Origin: Tillandsia leiboldiana
Taxonomy: Eukaryota > Streptophyta > Magnoliopsida > Poales > Bromeliaceae
Assembly: GCA_029204045.2 (NCBI GenBank)
Contig: CM055071.1
Span: forward strand, 20,973,449-21,037,448
Direction: 5' to 3'
Length of the DNA: 64,000 nucleotides
Shown piece by piece: positions 12,630-23,033 of the stretch (positions are counted from its first letter, which is position 1; every line of letters begins with the position of its first letter). The notes under the pieces were generated by a model, which did no database searches, was not told where the DNA came from, and saw only the letters and a list, made by a program, of their open reading frames with translations. Both the position numbers and the translations under genes were made by a program.

Positions 12630-12844
12630 CTCCAGTTCCACAGTCTTCATTCTGAGGACTGCTGTTGTGCATCCAAGCTCATGCTGCAATTCTTTCAGCT
12701 GTACACCCACAAATTAGCAAATTATGAGAATTCAAATTCGAGTCGACATGCGCGCTTGCAAACACACACAAAAGAAAACTCTGGTACTACTAAAGCTAAG
12801 ACCTGCTTTGAGAGCTCTTTCCCCACAGTTTGTGTAACAGTTTC
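12630..12844 (-). pseudogene. Two small captured exons, coiled-coil-like, source gene unknown
   Basis: Two minus-strand exons with good splice signals lie at 12803-12844 (14 codons, ETVTQTVGKELSKQ, donor GTCTTA) and 12630-12698 (23 codons, beginning LKELQHELG and ending KTVELE, donor GTATGA). Both are phase 0, so they join in frame into a Lys/Glu/Leu-rich, probably helical segment. A possible upstream exon ends LFAGKDR near 13091 before GTAAGT. I do not recognise the family. The splice structure and frame indicate a captured plant gene fragment. Confidence 0.45.
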
Positions 12845-12911
12845 CTAACTCAAGAAGCACAAGGTCGGCATTTTAACAAACAAAAAAAATCAGAGCTTCT
12901 AGCTAAGAAGC

Positions 12912-13109
12912 TTGAACTTGAAGCTTTTTCTTCTAGCTCCAATCGAAAGCTATTTGAAGAATTCTAATGCAAAATCTTTTAGGGTTTGCTAATAGTCCTA
13001 TCCCTTCATAGCCAACAACTAAACCACCTGAACAGGCGAAAGTAAGCACCACCAAACAAATAGGCCAGTTAAAAAAAAGATTGGACTTACTCTATCTTTC
13101 CCGGCAAAC
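12912..13109 (-). repeat. Arm 1 of an internal inverted repeat in the Helitron
   Basis: About 198 bp here reappear as the reverse complement at 17868-18063 with few differences. The segment overlaps the start (13091) of the direct repeat that reappears at 18086, so one duplication event included a local inversion. Confidence 0.85.
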
Positions 13110-13532
13110 AAAGCTAGAACAATTGTATTAGTTAGTGTATTCCTATCTTAATATAATCCAAGTACGTTGATTGTCCTCACTGTGTCTAGCAGTCCCAATT
13201 CAAAGGTCAGCTCCATAAAGGTAATACATGTGTCAAATACACGATAGAAATATTTCTTAAATTTTTAAAGGCCTATAGTCATTTAAAAATCTAACCAAGT
13301 CCAAATTTGTTATTCCTTCCAAATCTATGAATTCTTTCTCACGTAGCACATCTCGTTGACCACATTAATTGCAACAAAAAAGGCAAAAGAGCATTGCAAG
13401 TGTAACCAATAAGAAAGGAACGGATTTGATCGGTACAGGCAATTAAGTAATCTGGAATAAATATGATGTATTCACACATGAAATAAAGATAAAACAAAAC
13501 TAAAGAAAGGCTAACAAACAAAATTAACTTAC

Positions 13533-13559
13533 CAAGAATAGCCATGACCGTCCTAGAGT
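13533..13559 (-). pseudogene. PTH2 peptidyl-tRNA hydrolase fragment, exon b (copy 1)
   Basis: This 27-bp minus-strand exon lies between an acceptor (GCAG) and GTAAGTT. With the split codon from the exon at 13711-13780 it encodes NSRTVMAILG, the segment of PTH2 that follows the DAGRTQIAP motif. The last exon of PTH2 is not seen. Confidence 0.7.
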
Positions 13560-13710
13560 CTGCACAAAAAAGACCAAGAAGTTAGAAGAAATTATCTAAA
13601 CTCACCAGAATTGAAATTTACGATATATAGTTGTAAAAATGTGTCTTTAAACAAAAAGTAATTGAATATCAAGATAAAGTATGAGCAGGAACAAAAGTCA
13701 AACAATTTAC

Positions 13711-13780
13711 TTGGTGCAATCTGTGTTCTTCCAGCATCAATTGTTATGTGAGTTGGTAACTTTAATGACTTTCCTCTCCC
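13711..13780 (-). pseudogene. PTH2 peptidyl-tRNA hydrolase fragment, exon a (copy 1)
   Basis: This 70-bp minus-strand exon (acceptor GCAG, donor GTAAAT) encodes KSLKLPTHITIDAGRTQIAP. PTH2 enzymes release stalled peptidyl-tRNA, and DAGRTQIA(P/A) is their conserved signature. Only about 34 residues of the roughly 110-residue domain are present in the two exons. The copy at 18708-18777 differs by one residue (GRAKS instead of GRGKS, nearer the usual ERAKS), so copy 2 looks closer to the ancestor. This is a captured fragment without function as a hydrolase. Confidence 0.75.
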
Positions 13781-14142
13781 CTGCCGCAAAATTAGAAGCT
13801 TAATGATTTTGCAACATGAAGTCTCAAGGAATTTGTACTTCACAACGTAACTTTTTAGATTGAATAAATAATTAAACCAGGCATGGCAAAGAAAGAGTTT
13901 TCCACAAAAGAAAAAAAGATACATCTACATCACTTGCATCTGAAAAAGAATGATAAGTTCGTAGATCAAATCAAATTTGACATCAACCTGTCAGACAAAG
14001 AATTTCACCTGAAGTAGGAAATGATAAAGCAAAAATGATAAATGTGTACTCAAACATTAAAAGATTCCAAAATAAGGCTTGAATAGTGACAGGCTTCTGA
14101 TTTTATAACTAAAATGATTCTAATATAGAGTCTTACCAACCT

Positions 14143-17100
14143 CTCTAGGTAGCATAAAAATTACATGCTTCTACTAATGAACTGAAAATGTTTACAACAT
14201 AGTGTATTTCAATGATGACAAATATAATATCATTCTACATATTTGATTTGGTGGATCAGCAGGCAATTTCTGTATACACCAAAGATAAAAGAAAAGATTA
14301 GAATGCACATAATGAAAAGTTTACATGAATTTGATGATGCTGTGCCAATTCTAGAGTGGATGTGAATTGATTTTCTTTTTCTTTTTTTTTGTTCTCTTTT
14401 GGAAAGAACAGCATTTGATTGTGACAATATATAAGAAAATGACACTGAAAATTGAATCTAATAATGGATGTAGGTCCTGCTTGGCTCTGCTACTATTCAA
14501 TGAAGTGTAATCCAAGTAACGGTTTTCAGGAGAACCGACGTATGTATTGAAACTTACCCGTGAACTTCTCTTAACTGTAGACATAAACATCAAATTAGAT
14601 TTATTTTTTTTTAGAACTTAATATTTTTATATTAGCTTTTCATTACAGCAAAAAATTCGAACCTTTCTATTGGCAAAAAATTCTACTTAAAATATAATAC
14701 AACTTAAAGGAGAAGCAAAAGCACAAATAAATAGTAACACATATAGCAGCAACATGAATAGTTCTAAAGAGCCTATGATGTAAGATTTACAACTATGATA
14801 TAGTTGTATAAATAAATATGTTAACTATTTGATTTGAGCCGCCACTGAGGTGCACATTTGATCTCACTACATATATATCTGTACATTTGATCTCACTACA
14901 TATATATCTGAACATGATTGGTATATAGTTTTAAATGACAATAATAGTGGAAGCTTCAAATCAGAAATTTCAAATTTGAGGCTTTGAAATGGGAATCTTA
15001 TAATGGTTTCTTACTGCAACAAAAACTCCAATCCTTGTTGTTTGCCAAATGGCTGTGGTAAAAAATATAACCAATTGCAGAAATTAAACCCCACAGTAGA
15101 GGAGTTAATTTTGACAAACCAGTAAGCAACACAAAATTAGGGCATCACTACAAACTTTTTTGTGGGGCAAGCAAATATGACTTTTACTCAAGTCCAAAAT
15201 AACAATGTCAGGCAGCCCTAAGGAGGAGGAAGTTTACATTGTAGCAGCTACACGGCATCATCAATGTCCACCGAATCATTTTTTTTTTTTTGAGGAAAAA
15301 AAATAGTCGGACCTATTACTTTCTAGGCCAACTTCTTTACCTTTTTTTTCATTTTTCATTTTTTTTTTTTGTGTTTTAATGCAATTGGATTTGATTTATA
15401 TCAAATTTGTATCAAATTAGTGTTTACGTCTAAATTTAGACCATCGGTTTTTATCTGCTTGGAAGTAGACAGAGAGTCAATATTCTAACAAAAACTCAAA
15501 TAAAAACACCTTTTTCTGAGAGAGAGATTAAATCCCTACAGGCAACAATTTCAGTGAGAATTGAAATCTTGAAAAATCTTTTCTTTAGGTTTAAGGGAAT
15601 CTAGCTGCAGGAAAACATCGGCAGTGAGAGAACTTTCAAGCATCAATATCAACTATTCTTTGTAGTAAATATTCACGAAAGAACTAAATGCATGTTAAGT
15701 CATTGATATACATGAATATGAATGGCTAGAAGTTGTGCCACACAAGCAAAAGGAGGTACAAAAGTCAGTTGCATAAGGAACTTCACACGCAAATCAAAAT
15801 GGACCATATAATGACATGCAAATCAAATCGAAATTATAGTTAGTTGTAGAGGTACCTCGACATGACAACATTGAAATCGACTGAGAATGACCTTATAGAT
15901 TATAAGGAGTTTGCTAATAGATTGTCGCCTAGCGATGCAATAATTAAGCAGTGAATTTGTACTTAAGAGAACTTTCATGCATAGTTCTATTTTTTTTTTT
16001 AGCAATGTTACCTTGATAAATACATCATTGTGTCTTAAGTTGGAAATATCAGGAAAAAGAGACCACATCCCAACCTTTAACAACCATGGCGCTAACAATC
16101 AAGTAGCAAAAATTGCAAGCAATTAATCAAATTTAAGACGATCCACAGGATAGTTGGTACCTGAATTTTGATAAACTTCAGCTGAATTTAAGATTTATTT
16201 GTGAGGAATGACACCTCCACAAACCAATCCTAGGAATGAGTGCAAAGGGTGGAATTATAATCTAACTTGGAAAAACCAAAAATCACAACCAAAATCAAAC
16301 ACGAGACCTATAAGACAAAACAATAGGTAGTTTTAATGATTACATGTCTGCAAGGGTGAATGCCATATACCAAAAAAACCAGATAAATGGAATTGAAACA
16401 ATCCATAGTAGAGTAATATAGGCAACAGGGAAAAAGAGGGAACCAAATAAAATATTGGTAGCCTCGGCAAAGGGAGTTCCGTTCTTCCAATGGAAGATGT
16501 GATACGTGACCTAAATCATAACGAAATAACAATGAGTCATTGGAATAAGCAGAAAGAAAAGAGATCAATAAAAGAGAATTCAACAAAAATTCCAACCCCT
16601 TTTTTTTTTTTCCTATTAATTAGAGATCATATACCGCCTTTTGTTTACGAATAGGAAAATAAAGAGAAACCGATTAAGCATCAAAATTAAATAGCCATGC
16701 CTAGAAAAATATTTTGAAATAGTTGGTTGGCATTTATGATTCATGGTAGTTTTTTTAACACCCCCAAAGTTGTAGTTTAAATTTGGAAAAGAAAATCGCT
16801 TTAACGGAGTAGGTGGTAAATTCTCAAGAACCTAAGGAGCTGTAACTCCATAGGAGAAAACAAAGGAGCCAAAATAAAATGAAAGTTTGAGTTGAACCTT
16901 TTGTTGACTGATACAAACCTCCAAATCAAATGAAAATGACTGGAACTTTAAAAATAGTAGAGCATTAGAAAAGATTTATCTATACACAACAATAACCTAT
17001 GATAAAACTATAAATGAAGCAGTATTGGCCAACCTTCTTTCAGGAAAGAAATAAGTACTTGGAGTTAGGGGACTCTAATTAACTTTTCGATGGATTTAGA

Positions 17101-17867
17101 ATAAGTAAACAACCTATAACTTTTCAATGGATTTAGAATAAATAAAAAACTTTAATAGCAATCCCTTTGCCACCCTCTTTCATTTAGAATTGAAACAATA
17201 AATTCCTAACCAAAATTAGGGAGGGTTCCCAAATTTCAACCCTCTTTTTTTTCCTATTAATTAGAAATCATATACCGCCTTTTGTTTACAAATTGGAAAA
17301 TAAAGAGAAACCGATTAAGCATCAAAATTAAATAGCCATGCCTTTTCCACTACATCTCATTTAGGAATAGAGAAATAAAGAGAACCTCTTATTTAGGTAT
17401 AAAGAAATAAAGAGAGAATATACTCCTAATTAATCAACAGCAAGCCATTAAGCTATAGACAACTATGAGCAAGGGTAAAGCATTTACCTCATTAGGTGTG
17501 TTTAGTTGCATAGTATAATTATAGTTGCCAGTGTTTGAGTCCAATACTTCAGACTTACCTTCACTTTCTCCGGATCATAACCTGGGTAAAAAAAAGGAAT
17601 AAGCATACATGAACCTCCGAGCAAAAGCATTTTGTGTTTCCTCAAATTAAAGAACAATGTAATATACATGAACCTCAAAGTGAAGCATTGTGTGGTTCCT
17701 CAGAATCTACAGTAGATTCTCACATCAAAACAATAGGTTGTCACATCAACATCAAAGTTTTTGACCAACAACCAACGGGAACTCTTAGTCAGTCTTAGAA
17801 GTATATTAGATTATTATAAAATGTTGCTAAGTCTTCAGAATGGTTAGTTATATGAAAGTGAAGCTTT
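14143..17867 (-). other. AT-rich Helitron interior, no recognised gene
   Basis: This is intron-like AT-rich sequence with homopolymer runs near 15280, 15360, 15990 and 16600. A 30-bp tandem duplication lies at about 14855-14915 (TTTGATCTCACTACATATAT). A direct repeat of about 100 bp occurs at about 16605-16700 and 17250-17345 (both contain CATATACCGCC and GAAACCGATTAAGC). A possible tiny exon precedes GTAAGTTTC at about 14550 on the minus strand. Short ORFs here lack family signatures. Confidence 0.5.
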
Positions 17868-18063
17868 GTTTGCCGGGAAAGATAGAGTAAGTCCAATCTT
17901 TTTTTTAACTGGCCTATTTGTTTGGTGGTGCTTACTTTCGCCTGTTCAGGTGGTTTAGTTGTTGGCTATGAAGGGATAGGACTATTAGCAAACCCTAAAA
18001 GATTTTGCATTAGAATTCTTCAAATAGCTTTCGATTGGAGCTAGAAGAAAAAACTTCAAGTTC
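17868..18063 (+). repeat. Arm 2 of the internal inverted repeat in the Helitron
   Basis: This is the reverse complement of 12912-13109. It is separated from the start of direct repeat copy 2 by only about 22 bases. Confidence 0.85.
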
Positions 18064-18527
18064 GCTCATAGATTATTATAAAATCTCTATCTTTCCCGGC
18101 AAACAAAGCTAGAACAATTGTATAAGTTAGTGTATTCCTATCTTAATATAATCCAAGTACGTTGATTGTCCTCACTGTGTCTAGCAGTCCCAATTCAAAG
18201 GTCAGCTCCATAAAGGTAATACATGTGTCAAATACACGATAGGAACATTTCTTAAATTTTTAAAGGCCTATAGTCATTTAAAAATCTAAGCAAGTCCAAA
18301 TTTGTTATTCCTTCCAAATCTATGAATTCTTTCTCACGTAGCACATCTCGTTGACCACATTAATTGCAACAAAAAAGGCAAAAGAGCATTGCAAGTGTAA
18401 CCAATAAGAAAGGAACGGATTTGATCGGTACAGGCAATTAAGTAATCTGGAATAAATATGATGTATTCACACATGAAATAAAGATAAAACAAAACTAAAG
18501 AAAGGCTAACAAACAAAATTAACTTAC

Positions 18528-18554
18528 CAAGAATAGCCATGACCGTCCTAGAGT
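18528..18554 (-). pseudogene. PTH2 fragment, exon b (copy 2)
   Basis: This is identical in structure to 13533-13559: a 27-bp exon ending VMAILG before GTAAGTT. Confidence 0.7.
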
Positions 18555-18707
18555 CTGCACAAAAAAGACCAAGAAGTTAGAAGAAATTATCTGAACTCAC
18601 CAGAATTGAAATTTACGATATATAGTTGTAAAAATGTGTGTCTTTAAACAGAAAGTAATTGAATATCAAGATAAAGTATGAGCAGGAACAAAAGTCAAAC
18701 AATTTAC

Positions 18708-18777
18708 TTGGTGCAATCTGTGTTCTTCCAGCATCAATTGTTATGTGAGTCGGTAACTTTAATGACTTTGCTCTCCC
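18708..18777 (-). pseudogene. PTH2 fragment, exon a (copy 2)
   Basis: This 70-bp minus-strand exon encodes AKSLKLPTHITIDAGRTQ and IAP, with the same splice borders as 13711-13780. Confidence 0.75.
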
Positions 18778-19248
18778 CTGCCGCAAAATTAGAAGCTTAA
18801 TGATTTTGCAACATGAAGTCTCAAGGAATTTGTACTTCAGAACGTAACTTTTTAGATTGGAAAAAGTAATTAAACCAGGCATGGCAAAGAAAGAGTTTTC
18901 CACAAAAGAAAAAAAGATACATCTACATCACTTGCATCTGAAAAAGAATGATAAGTTCGTAGATCAAATCAAATTTGACATCAACCTGTCAGACAAAGAA
19001 TTTCACCTGAAGTAGGAAATGATAAAGCAAAATTGATAAATGTGTACTTAAACATTAAAAGATTCCAAAATAAGGCTTGAATAGTGACAGGCTTCTGATT
19101 TTATAACTAAAATGATTCTAATATAGAGCATCTCACCAACCTCAAATGGTGACAATAGAAGGATCCCTAAGCATGAATGTAGCTAATGTCAAGTTATCAA
19201 TTTAGCCTTGCTTTTTTGTGATCAGCATGAAGTCTTGGGGGGGCATAC

Positions 19249-19372
19249 CAGGCTTGAAAAATACAGACAATCCAAAGTCAATCGCCTTCAAGGAGGAAGT
19301 TTCCTTCTTGTTGGCAAACAAGAAATTCTCCGGCTTCAAGTCCCTATGCATCACCCCGTGCTTGTGACACAT
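19249..19372 (-). pseudogene. Calcium-dependent protein kinase (CDPK) fragment: catalytic-loop exon
   Basis: This 124-bp minus-strand exon lies between acceptor TTTAAACAG and donor GTATGCC. It encodes MCHKHGVMHRDLKPEN, FLFANKKE, then AIDFGLSVFFKPG. HRDLKPEN is the kinase catalytic loop and DFG the magnesium-binding motif; HGVMHRDLKPENFLF and DFGLSVFFKPG are typical of plant CDPKs. The exon is phase 0 at its start and joins in frame to the fragment at 20100-20186. No activation-segment exon or EF hands follow. The residues are intact, but this is an isolated captured piece next to PTH2 copy 2. Confidence 0.85.
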
Positions 19373-20025
19373 CTGTTTAAGCATGAAATTAGGGAAAGAA
19401 AAAACAGCAGTTAATCACCACTAAACCTTATCAAATAAAGAAACTACTTCAAATACGACGTGCAGACGGATGAGGAGAAGGCAAGTAGTGTGAGAATACA
19501 ATGAGGAGCTTATAAGTAGTATCAAGTATAACAATCCAACCAGTGGTTAGGATAAAGTTGTGATACGAAACACACAGTGACGACATAGAATTGAACACGT
19601 AATACAACAATTATCATCTGCTAGCAACAGATCAGCAGTTGAAGAAAATATTTGCGCATTTATATAAACTGTAAAATTACAGCACACAACATCAGATTTT
19701 GAGATCCAAGATATCACGATCATCAAGACAACATTTTGTATTGCACAAAGAAAGACGTAGATAGTCTCAATTGCTAACAGAGATCTAGAGGAGAGTGTTT
19801 AATCTCTACAACGATATGATGATAGCAGGTTGAAACCTCAAAAGTCCAATTTCAATAGATACTAATAAAATAGAGCAACTGCATACATATGCTTTTAAGG
19901 AAAGCTAAAAGTTGCATCCAATAGTTAGCTAGGATTAATTGAAGTATAGATACGGAATATCACATAGATCTCTAATAAGAATCTCTGGGAAAGAAGAAAA
20001 AAAAATTATGGAATATCCAGGAGAA

Positions 20026-20080
20026 TCCGAATCCAAATTCGAATCCAAATTCAAATCCAAATCCAAATCTAAGAGGATCA
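20026..20080. repeat. Hexamer-like repeat (AATCCAAATTC/AATCCAA) in the CDPK intron
   Basis: About nine imperfect copies of an AATCCAAAT-type unit follow one another in the intron between the two CDPK exons. Confidence 0.75.
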
Positions 20081-20099
20081 GTCGTAGATAAGATCCGAC

Positions 20100-20186
20100 C
20101 TGCACGACCTCGACGATGGTGCGAGTGACGACTGCGGCGGCGTGCTCGGTGTAGTGGCCGCGGGCGACGATATGGTCGAAGAGCAA
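20100..20186 (-). pseudogene. Calcium-dependent protein kinase (CDPK) fragment: exon upstream of the catalytic loop, 5'-truncated
   Basis: This minus-strand sequence encodes LFDHIVARGHYTEHAAA and then VVTRTIVEVVQ, followed by a donor GTCGGAT. GELFDRIVARGHYTERAAA...VEVVQ is the helix that precedes MCHKHGVMHRDLKPEN in plant CDPKs, so the two exons join in frame. The upstream part of the exon (Gly-rich loop, catalytic Lys) is missing and the sequence turns unrelated just before LFDH, marking the capture breakpoint. His replaces Arg/Asp-type residues at two positions relative to the usual motif. Confidence 0.8.
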
Positions 20187-20327
20187 ATGGACGAATCAAT
20201 CCCACATTTCTTTTCAACATCATCCCCTTGCAATTCGAAAAGCAATTAATAGATCTAAACCACAAATTTTCAGATCAGGAAAAAAGGGGGAAAAAAAAAT
20301 TAAGGCGGTGATCCTGGAAGTCCCGAC

Positions 20328-20579
20328 CTTATATTCGTCGCCATATTCGATGCGGAAGGCGTCGCGGATGGCCTCGGCGGAGGCGCGGTGGCCGCCGCCG
20401 GTGTCGCTCATGAGGATGAGGACGTTCTTGGTGCGCTCGGCCCCGATCTGGGCGAGCTCGACCGTGCCCTCCTCCTCCTCCCAGAACCCGGGCTCGTCGT
20501 CGTCCCCAACCCCTCCGACCCCTCCGACCCCGGCCCCGGCCTCGCCCCCGTACGATGTGCTCCGCCGATATTTCTGGTT
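20328..20579 (-). pseudogene. Type B MGDG synthase (monogalactosyldiacylglycerol synthase) fragment
   Basis: This minus-strand exon of 252 bp follows a strong polypyrimidine tract and CTCAG acceptor, and ends before GTCGGGA. It encodes a Gly/Glu-rich linker, VELAQIGAERTKNV, LILMSDTGGGHRASAEAI and EYGDEYK. The MSDTGGGHRASAEAI motif is the start of the glycosyltransferase family 28 domain of plastid-envelope MGDG synthases, which transfer galactose from UDP-galactose to diacylglycerol. The ELxQIGAERTKNVLIL lead-in fits type B enzymes. All later exons are missing. The exon is much more GC-rich than its surroundings, as in grass-type genes. It lies near the Helitron 5' end, in the same direction as the CDPK exons, so a chimeric transcript is conceivable. 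Confidence 0.8.
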
Positions 20580-20845
20580 CTGAGAGAGAGATAGAGAGAG
20601 AGAGAGGAACCACATGGATTGGAAATAGAAATAGAGAACCATTGCCCATGTGCCTGCACATGGCCCATGTGCCTGCACATGAAGAGAGACTCGGGCCAAG
20701 ATGAGAAGAGAAAAAAAAGAGAGAGGAGAAGACAAATCCATGTGGGCACAGGTAACGCAGAGCGCACAACGCGGAGAGGAAGCCAAGGCAGTACGAAACG
20801 CCTGGGAACGCTCCGTACAAACTGGGAATTTATATTCTTCTATGA
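20580..20845 (-). other. Helitron 5' end region and intron leading to the MGDG synthase exon
   Basis: This region runs from the proposed TC start to the MGDG exon acceptor. It contains a GA/CT microsatellite (20582-20612) serving as polypyrimidine tract, and a 19-bp tandem duplication around 20643-20682 (unit contains CCCATGTGCCTGCACATG). A minus-strand frame is open through it, but no family is recognisable. Confidence 0.5.
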
Positions 20846-22013
20846 TTCTTGCAATCATTTATACCAATATCATTAACCAGCTTATCTACTTACCAACATA
20901 ACCCATGTACCCTACACATGCATGCATCAGTCATAGAGGGGTGACATCCCCACAAGTAGACTTATATTTGCCACAGCATAATCATTGCCTTAAACAATTA
21001 CTGATAATAAGCTTACCCACCTGAAGCGCTTAAACCAAGGCAAACCTGAAGTCGGTGAAGGGGGTAGACGCCCACGGTCCAAAATCTGCCAACATAACAC
21101 CCTCGGTACAAGTCGCGCACGCCTTGGCTCCAAACAACTGAAAGCACCCCTGGGCACAACAATAAGGCTCAACATTACACTTTTATTCCAAAATTAACCA
21201 AGTATACATAAACTGAAAATCAGTCCCAAAGCCGTGCTTATTTCACCTGCTGCAAGTGCCCAGAAAAATCCAATAAAAATACCACGGTAATCCTCGCGTC
21301 GATACCTTCGAAACGAGTACCTGCACGTCCAATTCCGAGCTTCCTACACTGAGAAACAATTCCGACAAGGGAACCACCCCGAATTAAACTACTCTCAAAA
21401 ACTGTAGCAATAACTACTGTTCACAGATATTCTTCACCTTCGAGAAATATTCAGAAAATTCCAAGAAAATTTGGGCATATTCCTCGTGATGTGTAGATGC
21501 AAATCGCCTCTTGAATCGCCCCAATCCGATGCCTGTGCGCGAAGATATCACCAAAACACCGCTCCGCTGTCCCAGAACTCCGCCCCAGAAAATAGGTTAC
21601 AAGATGATCCGAAAAACCCATGAAAAGCTCGGAATGGGAAAAACCAGTAAACATGGGAAACATAGCCCTACCTGTCGTGAAGCCAAGGGCGCAAGAATCA
21701 CTGAAAAAGGTGCTCGGGGTAAGCCGGGGGAGTCCTCGCACCAAAACGGGACGAAGAAGACCACAAACGAACGAGCGTCGCGCCGCGCCGTAAAAATGAT
21801 AACCTCGGGATGCGTGCTGCTGAAAAATCTGGAACTCTGCAGATGGATCCGTCCCAGGGAGATGAAGAAAACTCGTGAAGGTGGCACTGTGAAAGGAGGG
21901 ACAGAGAGAAAGTTCTCTTCAGTTGAACTCGGCCCCTTTTATACATTGCAGGAAACAAATCACTTAATACCCATTTAGTCCCAATTTCCGGGCGCTCTAG
22001 AATTCGGGCGGCT

Positions 22014-22040
22014 ACAGTGTTGGGCCCGGCCCAACACTGT
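22014..22040. promoter_or_regulatory. 27-bp palindrome in the family A solo LTR
   Basis: Arms ACAGTGTTGGGCC and GGCCCAACACTGT flank a single C. The same arms occur in both T LTRs (24654-24680, 41536-41562), with A as the centre base. Confidence 0.9.
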
Positions 22041-23033
22041 GCGCGCCCGAAAACGCCACAGGCCTCCACGTTGCCCCCCGCACAGGCAACAGCCGAAACC
22101 CCCGCTCACGCCCCGCCGCGTGGCCCACGCGGAGCTCGACACGTGGCGGCCCACGCGCGGGAACCCCGCGTCAACGCGCCCACGTGCGCCTGCGCCCGCC
22201 GCCTGCGCCCGCCTGCCGCGCACAGTTGACCAACCAATAGGTGAATGCCACGTGTCATGCCTCTGCCTAGCGAACCCGGTGCACGAAATTATGTGGACCG
22301 AACCAATAGAAACCTGCCACGTGTCCAAGCCCGGTGCACCATAAACCATGAGCCATCCCGAATACTGCGTAGACCAACCGCCGTGAACCCACCTCTAGGA
22401 TGATGCCACGTGTCCACCCCCGGTGCACCATGCGCCCCGCACTCCCCGTAGACCGCGCCCCGCGGACCGGCCCACTCCTGAGCCGCCACGCGTCCAGCCC
22501 CCGGTGCACGCCTGCCGCGTGGACCGGGCGGCCCGCGCCTCCGTCCGCCGCGCTGCCTGCGGCCGCTCCGCCGCCGCCGGAAACACTGTTCCGGCGTGAA
22601 CAGTGTCCGGTGCTCAAAAATAACAAGTGGGTAGTCCGTTTTAACCGTTTTCGCGCGCTGAATCCGAATTTGATGTCCATTTCGCCAAATTCCAACTCCA
22701 AAATTTGCCGAAGGCATCCGGAAAGGTGTTCCTTGATCCAAACTTCGCGCCGAGTCCATATTTAATATCCACTTCGCGCGAAACCACTTCTAACGATCCG
22801 ACGGAGTCCAATGATCACCCACGTGATCCATTTAACACACTGAGCCCAACACTAATGTCCAAATGGGGCACAAATCCCACCAACCCGCCACATAGGCCCC
22901 CGGGAGCTGTAGATGAACCAGTAATCTCGACGTGGGGATCCAGGTCCTCACATGACCGGCGGGTGTCTTCTTTTCAAAAAAAAAATTATTATTGCGCTAT
23001 TTTTCCGCTTCAATAAACCCCCGAGGCATGACA

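Larger units (their letters stand above)
13091..14142 (-). repeat. Direct repeat copy 1 (about 1.05 kb) in the Helitron, containing PTH2 exons
   Basis: This segment matches 18086-19139 over its whole length in the same orientation with few differences. Both copies contain the two PTH2 exons and their intron. Confidence 0.9.
18086..19139 (-). repeat. Direct repeat copy 2 in the Helitron, containing PTH2 exons
   Basis: This matches 13091-14142. The flanking sequence differs on both sides. Downstream in plus coordinates it leads straight to the CDPK exon at 19249. Confidence 0.9.
10280..20845 (-). mobile_element. Non-autonomous Helitron of about 10.6 kb carrying captured host-gene fragments
   Basis: The element is read on the minus strand. 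Its 3' end has a hairpin with 6-bp arms CCCGCG/CGCGGG followed 10 bases later by the terminal CTAG, with host T next (plus-strand A at 10279). Its proposed 5' end is TCATAGAAG, preceded by host A (plus-strand T at 20846), giving insertion between A and T without duplication, the Helitron rule. The interior is AT-rich with introns and contains exon fragments of at least four recognisable genes, all on the minus strand. No Rep/helicase coding sequence is visible, so it would depend on an autonomous partner. The 3' end is well supported. The 5' end is inferred from the host LTR boundary and the TC start and could be off by some tens of bases. Confidence 0.75.
8271..22952 (-). mobile_element. Family A solo LTR (8271-10279 plus 20846-22952), split by a Helitron
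   Basis: The left piece begins TGTCACGCCCCGGGG and the right piece ends GGTCCTCACA, the reverse complement of the two ends of the LTR at 50051-54285. Joined, the pieces total about 4.12 kb, close to 4.24 kb for that copy. The flanking 5-bp duplication TGACC is at 8266-8270 and 22953-22957. No internal region or second LTR is present, so this is a solo LTR left by LTR-LTR recombination. It contains the palindrome at 22014-22040, CACGTG motifs between 22138 and 22410, and a 21-bp tandem repeat at 9414-9497. Confidence 0.85.
6585..23033 (+). mobile_element. Family B gypsy LTR, 5'-truncated and interrupted (sequence at 6585-8270 and 22953-23033)
   Basis: The two outer pieces join into the 3' part of a family B LTR like the one at 47831-54562. 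A GC-rich block (6585-6920) is followed by sequence resembling 49100-50040, then the terminal stretch ending CATGACA at 23033. Its left part is separated by the family A element ending at 6584. A family A solo LTR (8271-22952) splits it, flanked by TGACC at 8266-8270 and 22953-22957. The terminus is followed by a primer-binding site at 23042 and gag remnants, so this is the 5' LTR of a plus-strand element. Confidence 0.8.

Noticed and set aside
13339..13545. 68-codon minus-strand ORF, identical at 18334-18540
   Set aside because: Intron sequence within the Helitron direct repeat. Identity reflects the recent duplication, not coding constraint; the real exons are shorter and spliced.
10280..20845. 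A real multi-exon host gene (kinase or MGDG synthase) at this locus
   Set aside because: Fragments of several unrelated genes in one strand, missing most exons, stop codons in one exon, and Helitron ends within a retrotransposon LTR indicate capture.
8271..22952. Two separate truncated LTRs instead of one split LTR
   Set aside because: The outer ends carry a perfect TGACC duplication and the summed length (about 4.12 kb) fits the uninterrupted family copy. A vaguely repeated AAGCTTACC...ATGT word on both sides is the only contrary sign.
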